A DNA stretch of 12,170 nucleotides from Methanosarcinales archaeon (GCA_030606635.1 JAUWGA010000034.1:1-12170); one strand, 5' to 3'. Shown: positions 1 through 7,285, numbered from the stretch's first letter. Program-made: numbers and translations. Notes: a model not told the origin generated them from the sequence alone.

Positions 1-135
1 CGCGGCGCAGTGATCGGGGTTGTGGTCAGCATGGCGATGGCAATATTCGATGCTGCGTGGATAGTTTTGGGATTCGGGCTGGTGTACGGCGTTCTGATCG
101 ATGTTGTGGTATCGAAACTCGAAGATAGAATATAA
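1..135 (+). CDS. C-terminal end of a membrane protein (partial)
   Basis: The frame is open from the first base and stops at taa 133-135, giving the last 44 residues of a protein that begins outside the window. Residues 2-36 or so are strongly hydrophobic (AVIGVVVSMAMAIFDAAWIV, then VLGFGLVYGVLIDVVV) and the tail is short and charged (SKLEDRI). This looks like two closely packed transmembrane segments with the tail on one side. The following small gene starts 20 bases downstream behind its own strong ribosome binding site, so the two are probably co-transcribed. I do not recognise the family from this fragment. Confidence 0.6.
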   Translation, partial: RGAVIGVVVSMAMAIFDAAWIVLGFGLVYGVLIDVVVSKLEDRI

Positions 136-155
136 CCAGGAAAGGAGGTGAAAAC

Positions 156-288
156 GTGCCCGTATGCAGAGACTGTAAGTTCTACAAGCCGATTGATGAT
201 ACGGTAGGCGACTGCTTCGGTGCAGCGGTTTCATGCGACATGGACGAGAAGTAACTGTCCGGCAGATACGTACCAGCCAAAGGACTGA
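156..288 (+). pseudogene. Tiny Cys-rich protein like the small subunits of glycyl-radical enzymes, frameshifted near its end
   Basis: A GTG start at 156 follows an aaaggaggtg ribosome binding site. The uninterrupted frame gives 32 residues (MPVCRDCKFYKPIDDTVGDC then FGAAVSCDMDEK) ending at taa 252-254. Moving one base forward at 253 continues the sense as NCPADTYQPKD and ends at tga 286-288. From memory, the pattern C-x2-C-x-F ... G-x-C ... DMD-x3-CP resembles the small iron-sulfur subunits of the benzylsuccinate synthase and 4-hydroxyphenylacetate decarboxylase type. The shifted reading restores the DMD-x3-CP spacing, so the gene probably has a single-base insertion at 252-253. A sequencing error or programmed +1 shift at the stop is possible. 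The slippery pairing looks poor, so an indel is favoured. No large glycyl-radical subunit is in the window. The functional assignment is tentative. The frameshift observation is stronger. Confidence 0.55.
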
Positions 289-302
289 TGACACTTGCTT
301 TT

Positions 303-333
303 GGAGAGGGTGCTTCCCCTCTTCTTTATTTTT
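303..333 (+). terminator. Hairpin followed by a T-rich tract
   Basis: The stem agaggg (305-310) pairs with ccctct (317-322) around a six-base loop, and can be extended by outer pairs at 303-304 and 323-324. It is followed by the pyrimidine-rich, T-rich run tctttattttta. It lies just after the small Cys-rich gene and before the FeoA-type gene, which fits transcription termination. Confidence 0.5.
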
Positions 334-343
334 AGATAGAATG

Positions 344-355
344 TAGGTTACCCTA
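344..355. promoter_or_regulatory. Inverted repeat upstream of the FeoA-type gene, possible metal-regulator operator
   Basis: The 12 bases TAGGTTACCCTA form TAGG-(4)-CCTA. The half-elements recur close by: GTAGG at 362-366 and AGGTTA at 369-374. The TAGG/CCTA halves recall DtxR/IdeR-type operators (consensus built on TTAGGTTAG), which would suit an iron-linked gene. This is a similarity by eye and the regulator is not in the window. Confidence 0.3.
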
Positions 356-370
356 ATTTTTGTAGGGCAG

Positions 371-380
371 GTTATTTACA
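371..380 (+). promoter_or_regulatory. TATA-like element for the FeoA-type gene
   Basis: The stretch gttatttaca could act as an archaeal TATA box. A transcript starting about 25 bases downstream (near 400) would have a leader of roughly 30 bases containing the ribosome binding site aaaaggaggt at 413-421, which is well spaced from the ATG at 429. Confidence 0.35.
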
Positions 381-428
381 CACCTAACGATACATCACAG
401 AAGTAAATCCCAAAAGGAGGTATATAAG

Positions 429-1136
429 ATGAAATCATTGAAAGATGTGGAACCTGAAACCACTGTGGTTGTTAAAGAGATCACAGGGGGTATGGATGTC
501 AAAGAGCACCTTGAGGAACTCGGCGTAACTGAGGGAACTCAACTTGAGGTGGTAGCGACCGAGCCAGTGCACGTACACTGGGGACCGATCTCTCTCAGAA
601 CAAAGGATCAGGATGAATTGGTCATAGCTCGTGGATGGGCTGATAAGATCTATATAGAGATGGAAGGAGAGACAACTCCACTGCTGGTACTGGAAGAAGG
701 AGATAAGGGAACCGTCAGGTCGATTGAAGGTGGAAAGGATTTCGAAGGTTTTCTTTCCGAATACGGGATCGTAGAGGGAAGCGAGCTTACATTCCTGCGT
801 CACGTCCCGGATTGTACCATGGTCTTTTCGTCCGGAGGCGCGGAGATGCGGATGGGTGAAGGTCAGTCATCAAAGATCTTTGTGACACAAGATGGGAAAT
901 CCATCCAGCTCAATCATCTGAAAGAGGGTGAAAGTTCCACTGTGGAAACGATCGTTGGCGGAACCCATGTCAAGGGAAAGTTTGAGCAGATCGGACTCGA
1001 AGAAGGTTCTGAGATAACCCTGCTCAGGAGAGAGACCGCAGCACCGGTGTCTGATAAGGGTACGTACATACGTGCAAACGTAGGCGGGCATCACATCACT
1101 ATCGGTCACGGGCTGGCTGAAAAGGTGCTTGTTTAA
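429..1136 (+). CDS. Triple FeoA-domain protein
   Basis: The 235-residue product consists of three tandem FeoA-type (SH3-like) domains at about 1-78, 85-153 and 159-235. Each carries the signature of a GG turn (20-21, 101-102, 177-178) followed 12-15 residues later by an E-G pair and a hydrophobic strand: LGVTEGTQLEVV, YGIVEGSELTFL and IGLEEGSEITLL. Each ends with a strand like DKIYI, SKIFV or EKVLV. FeoA is normally about 75 residues and assists the ferrous iron transporter FeoB. No FeoB is present here, so this protein may be a stand-alone regulator, scaffold or metal-dependent interaction module. The ATG at 429 lies 8 bases after GGAGG. The protein is soluble and acidic with no membrane segment. 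It is followed by a terminator-like hairpin and then a DUF2325 gene. The domain call is firm; the role is inferred. Confidence 0.85.
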   Translation: MKSLKDVEPETTVVVKEITGGMDVKEHLEELGVTEGTQLEVVATEPVHVHWGPISLRTKDQDELVIARGWADKIYIEMEGETTPLLVLEEGDKGTVRSIEGGKDFEGFLSEYGIVEGSELTFLRHVPDCTMVFSSGGAEMRMGEGQSSKIFVTQDGKSIQLNHLKEGESSTVETIVGGTHVKGKFEQIGLEEGSEITLLRRETAAPVSDKGTYIRANVGGHHITIGHGLAEKVLV

Positions 1137-1149
1137 GTGAATAAACGAG

Positions 1150-1190
1150 AAGCCCGGTCCATGAATCATCAATCATGAATCGGGCTTTAT
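1150..1190 (+). terminator. Long hairpin and T-rich tail after the FeoA-type gene
   Basis: Outer stem aagcccg (1150-1156) pairs with cgggctt (1181-1187), and an inner stem atga (1161-1164) pairs with tcat (1173-1176). The tail tttatatt follows. The tail also resembles a TATA element (tttatatta, 1186-1194) placed about 25 bases before the next gene's ATG at 1214, so it may serve both genes. Confidence 0.6.
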
Positions 1191-1213
1191 ATTAGCTACT
1201 ATCGGGGGTATCA

Positions 1214-2365
1214 ATGCCGGAAAGGAAGATATGGGAACTTAAGAATCAAACGGTCTGTTCAATCCTTGGATTGACATACAATGACCGGGAACTGGGCGAT
1301 CTCTTTAAGCGATTGAAACTTGACTGTGACCCGGTCACGGCTTATGAGATGCATGGCGGACTCGTTCAGGCATGTAGCAGCCAGAACAAGGCATCCAAAC
1401 AACTGGACCGGATATTAAAGGACCGGTTCGAGCGATACAGGAAGGATATCGAACGCATCCCGCAGGAAGAAATTTACAGACATATCGAGGATAAAAGTAA
1501 CGGGAACGGCACGGATATTCCCATTCCTGCGCTCATCTGGTTTGCTGTGCGGAACCAGCGTGAAGATATCGATGCAATCGAGGCAGCGGTCTTTGCTGCC
1601 ACGCACATGTACGAGCATCGAGCATCGAGGTTCTATGGCGAGCTTCGCAGAGCACTGCCCTGCGGCGTTCCCGAGAACATCCTGATAGAGCTTACGGGTG
1701 CTTCGAAAGCGAACGAAAAACTCCAGACAAAGTGCAACAGACTGGAGCGGAAGAGAGAGCAGCTAAAATCGGAGATCGAATCCGTCAGAGAGGATCGATT
1801 AAGGATCACCTCCGCACTGGAAGAAGAGAAGCGGTTGAACAGACAGTTGGTGAGTGATTTAGAGGGGCTTGGTGGCGAAGATACACTCAATCAAACCGAG
1901 AATCTGAAAAAGGAGATCGATTTCCTCACAGGGGAAGTGAAGCGGCTGACTGATGAACTGCTATCGCGAGATCGGAGCGATGATGTAAAATCCGGAGAGT
2001 TGGTGGAGCTCGAGCATCGTCCGGAACCAGATATCATGGGCGAAGAGGGGAGTGCTGATTTAAATGGGGCGAGGGTGGCTTATATCGGTGGCGTGGAATC
2101 GCTCATGCCGTATTACAGGGATGTGATCGAATCCGTTGGCGGCACGTTCTGCTACCACTGCGGGCGGTGCATCCAGGGGAGAAAGGAGATAGAGACCATT
2201 GTGGATGGGATAGACATGGTATTCTGTCCTGTGGACATAAACAGCCACAACGCATGTAAATACGTCAAGAAGGCGTGTAAGATGAGAGACAAACCGTGCC
2301 ACTTCCTTCGAAGCTCGAGTCTCAGTATGCTTATCCGGGAACTGGGAAATCATGCCGTGAAATAG
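1214..2365 (+). CDS. Coiled-coil protein with C-terminal DUF2325 domain
   Basis: The 383-residue protein has a mostly helical N-terminal region (1-160), a charged coiled coil (about 163-252, rich in KLQTKCNRLERKREQLKSEI-type heptads) and a C-terminal DUF2325 domain (about 284-378). DUF2325 is recognised by VAYIGG, then YRDVIESVGG, FCPVDINSHNAC, VKKACK and FLRSSSLS near the end. The molecular role of DUF2325 is not established. Where many members have an HHDGG-like stretch, this one has CYHCGRC (C313, C316, C319), with further Cys at 338, 348, 355 and 362, which suggests metal binding or redox chemistry. A GGGGGT ribosome binding site precedes the ATG. It sits downstream of the FeoA-type gene on the same strand and ends only 4 bases from the stop of a convergent gene. 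Domain call confident; function unknown. Confidence 0.8.
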   Translation: MPERKIWELKNQTVCSILGLTYNDRELGDLFKRLKLDCDPVTAYEMHGGLVQACSSQNKASKQLDRILKDRFERYRKDIERIPQEEIYRHIEDKSNGNGTDIPIPALIWFAVRNQREDIDAIEAAVFAATHMYEHRASRFYGELRRALPCGVPENILIELTGASKANEKLQTKCNRLERKREQLKSEIESVREDRLRITSALEEEKRLNRQLVSDLEGLGGEDTLNQTENLKKEIDFLTGEVKRLTDELLSRDRSDDVKSGELVELEHRPEPDIMGEEGSADLNGARVAYIGGVESLMPYYRDVIESVGGTFCYHCGRCIQGRKEIETIVDGIDMVFCPVDINSHNACKYVKKACKMRDKPCHFLRSSSLSMLIRELGNHAVK

Positions 2366-2369
2366 AAGG

Positions 2370-4748
2370 TTACCCCTTTTTCCGCATCCTTCGGATCTCC
2401 CGCAACCTTCGCATCGCCACCTCTCCTACAAAGATGATCATAGCAGCGAGCAGAAACGGCAGTCGCATATCCTCCGGCTCCTGAACCGTGCGTGTGGATC
2501 GCGCCCTTAAAGTGTCAAGCAGCGGATCGATCTCGTCCTCTTCATACACTGCCCCGCCAAACATGTCGATCGTGCCCTTCAGGTCTTCAGAGAACCCGAC
2601 ATCCCGAAACTCGGCAGGATAGTTCACAGCGATCGAATATCCCGAGATATCCAGAAATCCGGGCGATTCTGTCTTAATTGAGGTCTGGTATCGGTCTTTG
2701 TCGATCTGTGAGAGTTCAAGTTGCTCCCCATCAAGATTTATGCTCGGAACGGTGTCTGACCTGACACCGATGACCGCGGGATCGCCGAGATGGACATCAT
2801 CGCCAGAGATCACGATCTCATCGTTCCTTCTCGGATCCCCGACCGCCCAGTTAACCATCCTCGAGATCAGTTCAGCATTATCTCCGCTGTAGAGCGCGCC
2901 GCTCCATCCTGCGCCGTCATCGGTGCTCAATGAGACCACATGCCCCATGCCAAGCCGCCATGCCGTAACGACCGGCTTACCCGCGCCTGTCGTGACAAGC
3001 GTCTGTGCGCCGGTCTTCGGGGTGACCTTGTTGTAGCCGGTGATCGAGCCGGAAAGCAGAAGATTCTCTGTGATGAAGTGGTTCGGATTTAAGACACTGA
3101 TCGAGAAGTCCCCTTTTGTCGTATCATCCGGCTCTTCCGGCTTCTCTCCAAAGATGATATTCAACCGCTCCGATTCCGCGGGTCTGTAATAGATTCCGCG
3201 CCCCTCTGATGCAAGGGATTTCATGAAATCTTCGTTTGTAGTCTCGCCAACGCCGACAGCGTACGTGGTGATGCCGGAATCAGCCATCGTTTTTGCAAGG
3301 TTAAGGCAGGTATCATCGCCGCTTGTCAGTCGCCCGTCCGAGATGATGATCACGCTCTTTGCGCCCACATACCCATCCAGCATCGCGGAAGCGGCAATCT
3401 GCGCAGTGTCCAGATAGGTGGTTCCGCCGTGTTTCAACGTCGTGATCTTATCTTCAAACGTACTCTTGTACAGTCCTCGGGTAAGCGGGGATACGGTGTA
3501 TGCCCGTTGATTGAATGCTATCACACCGATATGGTCGTTTATGCTGATTCCACGAAGTATATTGATTGCCAGCGCCTTTTCCATACTCAATGCGGTATCA
3601 CCTCCATAATCTGTGCCGACACTTCCTGAAATATCGATTATGATCACCACGCCAACGTTTTTGCCTTCTCCCTCGCTCTCCTTCGATCGCACCGGAAGCA
3701 ACGTTTCAAACCCCAATGGCGAGTTGTAATATCCGCCCTTGTCATACGCACGATCCCCACCAATGACCACAAGCCCGCCACCATTCTGTAGATACGTTCT
3801 CAATTTACCGATCTCTGCTTTGCCAAGATCGTTTACATGGGCGTTATCAAGAACCACGGCAAGATAGTCCTCGGGATCAGCCGATGCCGCTGAACTGACG
3901 GTTGTTGTGTCGTACAGTTCGGAAAGTGTCTGGGATAACGGAGAGTTCCGATATGCCACGAGAAGAATCGTTGGTTTCGGCACCACATAGACCGATTTGT
4001 AGAATACATTGTTATCCTGCCTTGCATCATCGCTTTCAGGCACAATCTCTGCTTTTATGGTGTGCGAGCCTGTGTTTCGAAAGGTGTGCGGAATCGATAC
4101 GGTCTTCTCCCGCTTGGTCTGTGTAACCGCGGTCTCCTTCACTCTTACGTCGTCGATCGTGATCGAGAGCGTGTAGCTCGCATCATCGCCTGCCTGCCGC
4201 ACCAGAATTGTAAACGACTGTTCGCTATCCACGATCACGTCCTTGATTCCGATGATCTCGACGCTCAGATCGTTCCGCTCTGGCTCCTGCATAATAGCGC
4301 AGACCGTGGTATTGATAGTTGTTGTGAATGCGATGGTATCAGCCAGATCGAGCCCGTAATTGTTGTTGCCATCGGTCACGAGCAAGACGTTGTCGTTCCC
4401 TTGCGCAAACTCGGTGATCGCATCCCCGATCGCTGACCGATCACCAGTGATCTGGTGAATGCTTGTCGGGGTGCGGCTCTGGAGCCGGTCATAGACGCGC
4501 GCCCCTGTATCGTTATCAAAGATCGCCATGCTGCTTGTGTGATCCTCGATTATGATGACGCTTGGAGTCTCATCAAAGACGGTTCGCGAGACCAGACCAT
4601 AGGGGGACGCAAGCGCTACGATCAACAGCAGGAACACAACAGTCCTGGCGATGATTATCCCTTTCTTATGCCCCTTCCGGATGAGGTATGCTGCTGCCAC
4701 GAGCACAGGGATTGCAAGCAAGAGGAGATACGGATGTGCCAGAAACAT
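2370..4748 (-). CDS. Large membrane protein with two von Willebrand factor A-type domains (BatA-like layout)
   Basis: The protein has 792 residues. Residues 1-50 hold two transmembrane segments (about 4-22 and 31-50) in the arrangement typical of BatA-like N-termini. A first vWA-like domain (about 62-155) has a weak metal site, EDHTSS at 68-73 and D126 in LLVTDGNN. A beta-rich Ig/CARDB-like part (about 160-250) follows. Next is a ThuA or glutamine-amidotransferase-like fold (about 258-350, LRTYLQNGGGLVVIGG). A second vWA domain (about 364-535) has an intact metal-dependent adhesion site: DISGS 372-376, T443/T444 and D471 in IIISDGRLTSGD. A second amidotransferase-like segment (about 580-640, KPVVTAWRLGMGHVVSLSTD) leads to a beta-rich tail and a last transmembrane helix (about 763-779) with a basic end. 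Most of the chain therefore faces one side of the membrane. It lies 42 bases after the DUF1616 gene and is probably co-transcribed with it. The start matches the family, though no clear ribosome site precedes it. Confidence 0.8.
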   Translation of the reverse strand: MFLAHPYLLLLAIPVLVAAAYLIRKGHKKGIIIARTVVFLLLIVALASPYGLVSRTVFDETPSVIIIEDHTSSMAIFDNDTGARVYDRLQSRTPTSIHQITGDRSAIGDAITEFAQGNDNVLLVTDGNNNYGLDLADTIAFTTTINTTVCAIMQEPERNDLSVEIIGIKDVIVDSEQSFTILVRQAGDDASYTLSITIDDVRVKETAVTQTKREKTVSIPHTFRNTGSHTIKAEIVPESDDARQDNNVFYKSVYVVPKPTILLVAYRNSPLSQTLSELYDTTTVSSAASADPEDYLAVVLDNAHVNDLGKAEIGKLRTYLQNGGGLVVIGGDRAYDKGGYYNSPLGFETLLPVRSKESEGEGKNVGVVIIIDISGSVGTDYGGDTALSMEKALAINILRGISINDHIGVIAFNQRAYTVSPLTRGLYKSTFEDKITTLKHGGTTYLDTAQIAASAMLDGYVGAKSVIIISDGRLTSGDDTCLNLAKTMADSGITTYAVGVGETTNEDFMKSLASEGRGIYYRPAESERLNIIFGEKPEEPDDTTKGDFSISVLNPNHFITENLLLSGSITGYNKVTPKTGAQTLVTTGAGKPVVTAWRLGMGHVVSLSTDDGAGWSGALYSGDNAELISRMVNWAVGDPRRNDEIVISGDDVHLGDPAVIGVRSDTVPSINLDGEQLELSQIDKDRYQTSIKTESPGFLDISGYSIAVNYPAEFRDVGFSEDLKGTIDMFGGAVYEEDEIDPLLDTLRARSTRTVQEPEDMRLPFLLAAMIIFVGEVAMRRLREIRRMRKKG

Positions 4749-4790
4749 GGGTGTATGTTGGGGTGGCTGGGATGTAAAGGTTCTTTCCCT

Positions 4791-5246
4791 TCAACCGACG
4801 TCCACCCAGAGGTGGAGCGATCGATACGCCCCCCCGGTCTCGTCAGATTCGTTATGATCCCGGTACAGCAAGAACTCTACCTTCTGGTCTTCCCCTTTCT
4901 CAGCCGCCTCGAAGAAGAAAGGCTGCTCCCATGTCTCGCCATTCTCTAGACGGATTTCCGCTCCGCCCATAACCGTCCCGTTAAGTTTCACTTCCAGCCA
5001 GTACGTTATGCTGGTGTATTCATGATTTACAACACCAATTATGACCTCGCCCTCATCTCCAACCGTCATATCCGTTGGATAATCGTCAGCCATCCCCTCC
5101 GGACCGAGGATATAAAATTCTGTGAACTTCTCACCTTGCTTCGGTGTCACTATCACATAGACGATCATGACTATTGCAAGAATGATTGCGATAATGAGGA
5201 TGATCGATAGTATCCTGTCGATATCTGTACCTTTCGATTCTGACAT
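4791..5246 (-). CDS. DUF1616 family membrane-anchored protein
   Basis: From the ATG at 5246 the product is 151 residues: one transmembrane helix (about 11-33, very rich in Ile/Val) and an extracytoplasmic beta-sandwich. This carries the features I associate with DUF1616: FTEFYILGPEG (41-51), YPTDMTVGDEGEVIIGVVNH (56-75) and a C-terminal WVDV. The reading frame is open further upstream to a TTG at 5306, only 4 bases after the cis-prenyltransferase stop. I prefer 5246 because the TATA-like sequence gatatatgaa (minus strand, around 5271-5280) lies about 25-30 bases before that ATG and would give a nearly leaderless message. The TTG start would fit an operon. The adjoining vWA protein suggests both act at the outer face of the membrane. 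Exact function unknown. Confidence 0.75.
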   Translation of the reverse strand: MSESKGTDIDRILSIILIIAIILAIVMIVYVIVTPKQGEKFTEFYILGPEGMADDYPTDMTVGDEGEVIIGVVNHEYTSITYWLEVKLNGTVMGGAEIRLENGETWEQPFFFEAAEKGEDQKVEFLLYRDHNESDETGGAYRSLHLWVDVG

Positions 5247-5270
5247 GTTGCGTGTAATCTTCTTATCCGG

Positions 5271-5280
5271 TTCATATATC
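5271..5280 (-). promoter_or_regulatory. TATA-like element before the DUF1616 gene
   Basis: Read on the minus strand, gatatatgaa lies inside the open frame upstream of the DUF1616 ATG. Start of transcription about 25 bases on would fall within a few bases of the ATG at 5246, giving a leaderless transcript. Confidence 0.3.
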
Positions 5281-5310
5281 GTTCTGCTGCCTGCTCCGGG
5301 AGGCAACCAA

Positions 5311-6210
5311 TCAATTCCCTGCCACCGTCGTCGCAGTATCCTTCTTACTTATAGCGCGCCTGACATGACCGATGGCATCCTCCAGTTCAGCATGTCCACA
5401 TGCCGCAAGCATATCGATGATCCTTCGCGTTGCTGCACGCTTCCGTTCGTGCTCCCGCACCTGATAGACCCGGATTGCGCGGAGGAGATCGATCTTCCGA
5501 AACTCTGGCCAGAACGGCGCACAGAAGTATGCTGCGCACTCGCTCCCGTTCGCCTGCCACGGAAGGAAGTTCGAGGTGCGGATATCGCCGCCCGTGCGTA
5601 TGATCAGGTCGACGTCAGGGATCAGAGTCCCGTTCGTGTAGAGGTGCCCGGAGATTGTCGATTCGTCGATATCGTCCGCATGTAGTTCGCCGGACCGCAC
5701 CTTGCGAGCCATGTCGCGCACCGCATCGAGAATCTCGCGCTGCCCGCCGTAAGCAGTCGCGATGTTGAGATACATCTCATCATAACCGCGGGTTGCATCC
5801 TCTGCACGCCTTATAGCGCCCTGCAGATCGCTGGGCAGCAGATGCACCTCGCCGATTGCAGAGATCCGCATCCGTCTCTCGTGTGTGCGTGGGTCATGGA
5901 TCAGTTCATCGAGTTTCCTGATGATGAGATCGAAGATCGTGGCACGCTCATCATCGGTGCGTGAGAAGTTCTCGGTTGAGAATGCATAGATCGTTGCCTG
6001 GTTCACGCCGAGTTCCCAGCACCAGTCAAGAAACCACTCTGTCGTCCTGGCGCCATACGTATGCCCCATATTGCGCACGATGCCGAGTCTATCAGCGTAT
6101 CTGCGGTTCCCGTCCATGATAACAGCGATATGGCGCGGTATCCGATGTTTCCTGATCTCACCGGTCAGCAGACGTTCATAACCGCAGTATATAATATTGT
6201 CGAAGAACAT
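5311..6210 (-). CDS. uppS: Cis-prenyltransferase (undecaprenyl diphosphate synthase family)
   Basis: This soluble or membrane-associated enzyme condenses isopentenyl diphosphate in cis onto an allylic primer, making the long polyprenyl (dolichol-type) carrier used for glycan assembly. The 299-residue product shows the family motifs in order: HIAVIMDGNRRYA with catalytic Asp at residue 33, GHTYGA, YAFSTENFSR and LNIATAYGGQREI. The C-terminal motif is RTGGDIRTSNFLPWQ, starting near residue 205 and followed by ECAAYF in place of the common YSE-x-YF. The frame stays open to a GTG at 6225, but I choose the ATG at 6210 because GGAGGTG (plus-strand positions 6216-6222) lies six bases before it. About 300 residues is longer than bacterial enzymes but usual for archaea. 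It is the first gene of a minus-strand set with DUF1616 and vWA proteins. Chain length of the product cannot be told from sequence. Confidence 0.93.
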   Translation of the reverse strand: MFFDNIIYCGYERLLTGEIRKHRIPRHIAVIMDGNRRYADRLGIVRNMGHTYGARTTEWFLDWCWELGVNQATIYAFSTENFSRTDDERATIFDLIIRKLDELIHDPRTHERRMRISAIGEVHLLPSDLQGAIRRAEDATRGYDEMYLNIATAYGGQREILDAVRDMARKVRSGELHADDIDESTISGHLYTNGTLIPDVDLIIRTGGDIRTSNFLPWQANGSECAAYFCAPFWPEFRKIDLLRAIRVYQVREHERKRAATRRIIDMLAACGHAELEDAIGHVRRAISKKDTATTVAGN

Positions 6211-6413
6211 GCCATCCACCTCCACGTATTGATCTGTTTTTTGTTTTTTTAAACTTGTCTGCTTTTCTTATAAATATAGTGTTTCCGAAAAGTTTAGCTT
6301 CCGGACAAAATTGCGACTCTATTTTGAGGCTGTTCAATCTGAGTAGATGCGGTTTACAACTGCTGATATGTCCGTGAAACATGACTGGTTCGCATGTGTC
6401 TTTATCGGGAACA
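6211..6413. other. Intergenic region between the protease and cis-prenyltransferase genes
   Basis: Apart from the promoter and ribosome site of the downstream minus-strand gene (6211-6290), I see nothing convincing in 6291-6413. Short open frames here overlap the ends of both genes and do not look like proteins. Confidence 0.5.
6266..6290 (-). promoter_or_regulatory. Archaeal promoter for the cis-prenyltransferase
   Basis: On the minus strand, a purine-rich BRE-like segment (cggaaacac) is followed by ctatatttataag, a good TATA box. Transcription would begin near 6245-6250, leaving a leader of about 40 bases that carries the GGAGGTG ribosome site. Confidence 0.55.
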
Positions 6414-7196
6414 CTATGCCGGCGGATGAAGCGCAAGATATGGCATGACCAGAAAGAGCATGACATTGATAACCCCGTGCGATATCGATACGCCATAAAT
6501 CGATCCTGTCTTTCTTGCGACGAGCGCATATATAAATCCGATCTCCCCTGCAAGCACGCAGTCGAGCCATGAGTTTCCAAGATGGAGGAGGCCAAATATT
6601 ACCGAGACCGTCAGAATCCCGCGCATACCAACAGCCGCTGTGAATGTGTGCTGCAGGAGCCCACGAAAGAGGAGTTCCTCGAGAAAGCCGGTACAGATTA
6701 CGAGGATCAAGATCGGCACAACCCAGGACACACGCGCGCCGATCATAAACTCTGGCTCAAGTATGTAGTATTCCACAAACCCAACCGGTATTCCGAGCAA
6801 TATGATTCCCCAGGTGAGCGGGGCGTCCCCGTATGACGGGATTTTAAAACCCACACAACGCATGTCAATGCGCTGGATGTATATGCATGTGAAGATCGCT
6901 GCGAAGAGCGGAACGCCCACGATCAAAAACCACAATATGTATTCAAAATGCATGAGCGGGATACACAGAGACAGGATCCTGATGAGCGGAATTATGGAGA
7001 GGGATGCGTACAGGTTTGAAAAGTACCTGTTCTCCACGATCGTGCTATGAAATAGCAGGACAACCAGTATACAGCCATGAGCAATCATACCGGTCTTCAG
7101 GTTGCGGGTGGTTGCAAATTCCGCAATCAGCAACAGACCGGTATATATCCCAAGTATCAGAACCCCTGTATCAACAGTCATCCTCTTCCGCTGCAT
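6414..7196 (-). CDS. CPBP-family intramembrane metalloprotease (Abi/Rce1-like)
   Basis: The 260-residue protein is almost entirely hydrophobic with about seven or eight transmembrane segments. It carries the CPBP protease motifs: EELLFRG (E173, E174, R178), FGLLH (F201, H205) and SHGVIN (H240, N244). These residues form the intramembrane active site in Rce1-type CAAX proteases and in bacterial homologues that include bacteriocin immunity proteins. The substrate of archaeal members is generally unknown. The ATG at 7196 is favoured because a TATA-like sequence on the minus strand (about 7221-7234) lies some 25-30 bases before it, suggesting a leaderless transcript. A second ATG at 7181 follows a purine-rich stretch too closely to be a standard site. 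It is divergent from the surface-protein pair. The motifs look intact, so it is probably active. Confidence 0.88.
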   Translation of the reverse strand: MQRKRMTVDTGVLILGIYTGLLLIAEFATTRNLKTGMIAHGCILVVLLFHSTIVENRYFSNLYASLSIIPLIRILSLCIPLMHFEYILWFLIVGVPLFAAIFTCIYIQRIDMRCVGFKIPSYGDAPLTWGIILLGIPVGFVEYYILEPEFMIGARVSWVVPILILVICTGFLEELLFRGLLQHTFTAAVGMRGILTVSVIFGLLHLGNSWLDCVLAGEIGFIYALVARKTGSIYGVSISHGVINVMLFLVMPYLALHPPA

Positions 7197-7219
7197 CCGT
7201 GTGTACTATCAGGCCGCAA

Positions 7220-7234
7220 GGTATTTATATTATG
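7220..7234. promoter_or_regulatory. Shared divergent TATA region
   Basis: The AT-rich element ggtatttatattatg reads as a TATA box on both strands. Leftward it would start a leaderless message for the protease gene (ATG at 7196). Rightward it would start near 7255 and give a leader of about 30 bases carrying GGAG at 7271-7274 before the GTG at 7286. With only 89 bases between the two starts, the two promoters cannot be independent in space. Confidence 0.45.
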
Positions 7235-7285
7235 ATGGCTGAAAATTATCTAATACATTTGGGATTTGAAGGAGTGTGTGTTTGG

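Noticed and set aside
4455..4949. Plus-strand open frame of 164 residues opposite the vWA and DUF1616 genes
   Set aside because: The composition is unlike a real protein and it lies antisense to two clearly coding genes.
5167..5685. Plus-strand open frame of 172 residues opposite the cis-prenyltransferase
   Set aside because: Antisense shadow of a gene with all its family motifs intact.
6176..6595. Minus-strand open frame of 139 residues between the protease and cis-prenyltransferase genes
   Set aside because: It overlaps the ends of both genes in another frame, has odd Cys/His/Arg-rich composition and no supporting start signals.
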